Shown one piece after another: positions 34,281 through 35,769 of a stretch of 35,769 bases of DNA; the stretch's first letter is position 1; every line of letters begins with the position of its first letter. The stretch is from Bacillota bacterium (GTDB lineage: Bacteria; Bacillota; Clostridia; Peptostreptococcales; Anaerovoracaceae): assembly GCA_022767945.1 (NCBI GenBank), contig JALENF010000045.1, positions 1 through 35,769 on the forward strand, written 5' to 3'. The notes beneath the pieces are model-generated. The model ran no database searches. It was not told the DNA's origin and saw nothing but the letters and a program-made list of their open reading frames with translations. The position numbers were made by a program, and so were the translations under genes.

Positions 34281-34979
34281 CTACATTTTTTCTTTAACTA
34301 TCAGCAATGAGAAATATGATGCATCGCTTGGAATATCCTCTGCATCAAGATGAATTTTCTCATTTTCCATTCCACAGTTTTCAACCATGACAGCCTCCTG
34401 TCCACTGGCTATGATGCTTTCTCTTATGGAAGCCATCTTCTTTCCGCCCTTCATCAGAACCTTGGTTCCCGGAAGCTTCAGAATATCCTCCATAGTGTCT
34501 GCCTTGTATGTGGCCGGGATCACATGCAGCGGTTCATCTCTTTCCACCAGGCTCATATTCAGCCGCGCTGCGGCTGCGCAGAAGGACGGAATTCCGCTTA
34601 TAATCTCCGCCTCGTATCCGTCAGCCAGAACTCTCTTGTGCACGTACAGATATGTGGAATATACGCACACATCTCCAAGTGTAAGAAAGGCCACATTCTT
34701 TCCCTCATCCAGAAGCTTCTCTATGGTCTCTGCTGCAGCGTCGTGTGCCCTGTCAAGCTCCGTCTCGTCCTTGACCATTGGCATATCCAGGCCGATAATC
34801 TCTTTCTCTCCCAGCTTCGGATACGCTTCCTCGACTATTCTGTAGGCCACCGTATCTCTCGGATTCTCTCCGGGAACAGCTATCACATGGCTTTCCTTAA
34901 TATATCTTAACGCTTTCAGAGTCAGCAGCTCGGGATCTCCCGGTCCGACTCCTACGCCGTACAGTTTTCCTCTACTCAT
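34281..34979 (-). CDS. cbiL: Cobalt-precorrin-2 C20-methyltransferase
   Basis: CbiL methylates C20 of cobalt-factor II with SAM, the entry step from cobalt-sirohydrochlorin. The 232 residues include GVGVGPGDPELLTLKALRYI (8-27), the SAM site FLTLGDVCVYSTYLYV, and GIPSFCAAAARLNMSL. Its start overlaps the cbiD stop by eight bases (ATGAGTAG). Confidence 0.96.
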   Translation of the reverse strand: MSRGKLYGVGVGPGDPELLTLKALRYIKESHVIAVPGENPRDTVAYRIVEEAYPKLGEKEIIGLDMPMVKDETELDRAHDAAAETIEKLLDEGKNVAFLTLGDVCVYSTYLYVHKRVLADGYEAEIISGIPSFCAAAARLNMSLVERDEPLHVIPATYKADTMEDILKLPGTKVLMKGGKKMASIRESIIASGQEAVMVENCGMENEKIHLDAEDIPSDASYFSLLIVKEKM

Positions 34980-35769
34980 TTTCTTTTCTTATCCTTTCAA
35001 CGGCATCTCTGAAGCCTGCAGTCTCTCCAAGATATCCCCTTGAATTTGAGAATATCATAGCCTCTGTCTTAAGCCTTCCGTAGCTTCTGTGGTTCAGATA
35101 AAAGCCAATCTTTGCGCAGATTATTTTCATGGTCTCTTCCAGACAGCCTTCTTCTTCCAGAATGTCCAGAGCCTCATCGGTGGTCAGGGTGTCCAGTATT
35201 TTCAGGGCTCCCGCTCTATCCAGGCCCGCCCGGAGGGCTGCTGCCGCCAGTATTTCCGCTCTGCTGTCAGCATTTCTGGAGTGGGTGTTCATGATACCCC
35301 CCGCAACCTTGACAAACTTTCCTATATGGGCGATAAAAACAAGTTCCTCGGCTCCGTAGTTTAACGCCGCATCGATAACCTCGCCCACGTAATTGCTGCA
35401 CTTGACCGATTCCTTAAGAGGGAAGTTCTCCAGCCCCTCCAGATAGTCTCTGCCGTAGTTTCCCAGGGTCACCACGATGTGCTTTCTTCCTCCTGCAATC
35501 TGCTGTGCAAGCTCCACCTGCAGGCTCTTAATAAGGGCTGTTTCACTCATTGGCTCCACTATTCCCGAGGTTCCTAGAATAGATATTCCGCCCTGTATCC
35601 CGAGCCTCGGGTTGAAGGTCTGTTCCGCGGTCTTTTCACCTCCGGGAACGCTTATCACCGCTTTCAGTCCTCCCTCGTATCCGGCTCTTGCAGCCTCTTC
35701 ACGAAGGGCTTCCTCTATCATTCTTCTCGGTACAGAGTTTATGGCGGCCTCACCTACAGGCTGCTCCAG
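34972..35769 (-). CDS. cbiD: Cobalt-precorrin-5B C1-methyltransferase, cut by window edge
   Basis: CbiD methylates C1 in the anaerobic pathway. The frame is open through the right edge: before the internal Met at 35721 lie 16 more in-frame codons reading EQPVGEAAINSVPRRM, a conserved CbiD block, so the true start lies outside the window. The 265 visible residues also contain GTSGIVEPMSETAL, VVTLGNYGRDYL, CSNYVGEVID, IAHIGKFVKVAGGIMNTHSRNAD and the tail KIGFYLNHRSYGRLKTEAMIFSNSRGYLG. About the first 100 residues should be missing. The operon continues to the right. Confidence 0.95.
   Translation of the reverse strand: MEQPVGEAAINSVPRRMIEEALREEAARAGYEGGLKAVISVPGGEKTAEQTFNPRLGIQGGISILGTSGIVEPMSETALIKSLQVELAQQIAGGRKHIVVTLGNYGRDYLEGLENFPLKESVKCSNYVGEVIDAALNYGAEELVFIAHIGKFVKVAGGIMNTHSRNADSRAEILAAAALRAGLDRAGALKILDTLTTDEALDILEEEGCLEETMKIICAKIGFYLNHRSYGRLKTEAMIFSNSRGYLGETAGFRDAVERIRKENE

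Noticed and set aside
1-35769. Mobile elements, CRISPR arrays, tRNA or rRNA genes
   Set aside because: No direct repeat-spacer pattern, transposase, integrase, or tRNA/rRNA sequence was recognised on either strand by eye; a tRNA scan and repeat search were not run.

Overview
The window looks like a stretch of chromosome from an anaerobic, mid-GC Bacillota, most likely a member of Clostridia. The pointers are strong AGGAGG-type ribosome binding sites, sigma-A promoters of TTGACA/TATAAT type, and the Bacillus-type gene neighbourhood SRP RNA, dnaX, ebfC, recR, yaaL, bofA. A cobalamin pathway of the anaerobic (early cobalt insertion) type, with CbiD, CbiG, CbiJ and CbiH/F/L, also fits. No phage, transposon, CRISPR array, tRNA or rRNA was seen. 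Species assignment is not possible from the sequence alone.

Left part (1-7,500), nearly all on the minus strand: the N-terminus of a membrane protein (possibly an NhaC-like antiporter) cut by the window edge; pncB with its own terminator; and the excision-repair pair uvrB-uvrA, whose promoter overlaps a LexA-type SOS box. A TetR regulator follows.

Middle left (7,500-14,200), mostly on the plus strand: a Crp/Fnr-type regulator diverges from the TetR gene across an intergenic region with two copies of one inverted repeat. Next come a zinc dehydrogenase lacking its first third or so, a class II aldolase, a YitT-family membrane protein on the minus strand, and two tandem SNF-family sodium-dependent transporters, each with its own promoter. 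The second transporter promoter carries a perfect 12-5-12 inverted repeat over its -10 box.

Middle right (14,200-23,610), housekeeping DNA metabolism on the minus strand: a TIM-barrel isomerase-like gene, pcrA, ligA and an AIR-synthase-like gene, then the SRP RNA gene with a perfect consensus promoter, then dnaX, ebfC and recR. yaaL and bofA follow, but bofA is on the plus strand, convergent with recR.

Right part (23,700-35,769): a minus-strand cobalamin operon in transcription order cbiD (cut by the edge), cbiL, cbiF, cbiG, cbiH, a cbiJ-cbiE-cbiT triple fusion, cbiA, cbiB, cobD, cbiP, cbiC. Together these cover precorrin-2 methylation through ring contraction, reduction, decarboxylation, amidation and aminopropanol attachment. 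Cobalt chelation and the nucleotide-loop genes are not in the window. A cobalamin riboswitch with its own promoter and two terminators lies after, not before, this operon. Its only downstream genes on that strand are the TIM-barrel gene and then pcrA/ligA, which makes it the oddest item in the window.
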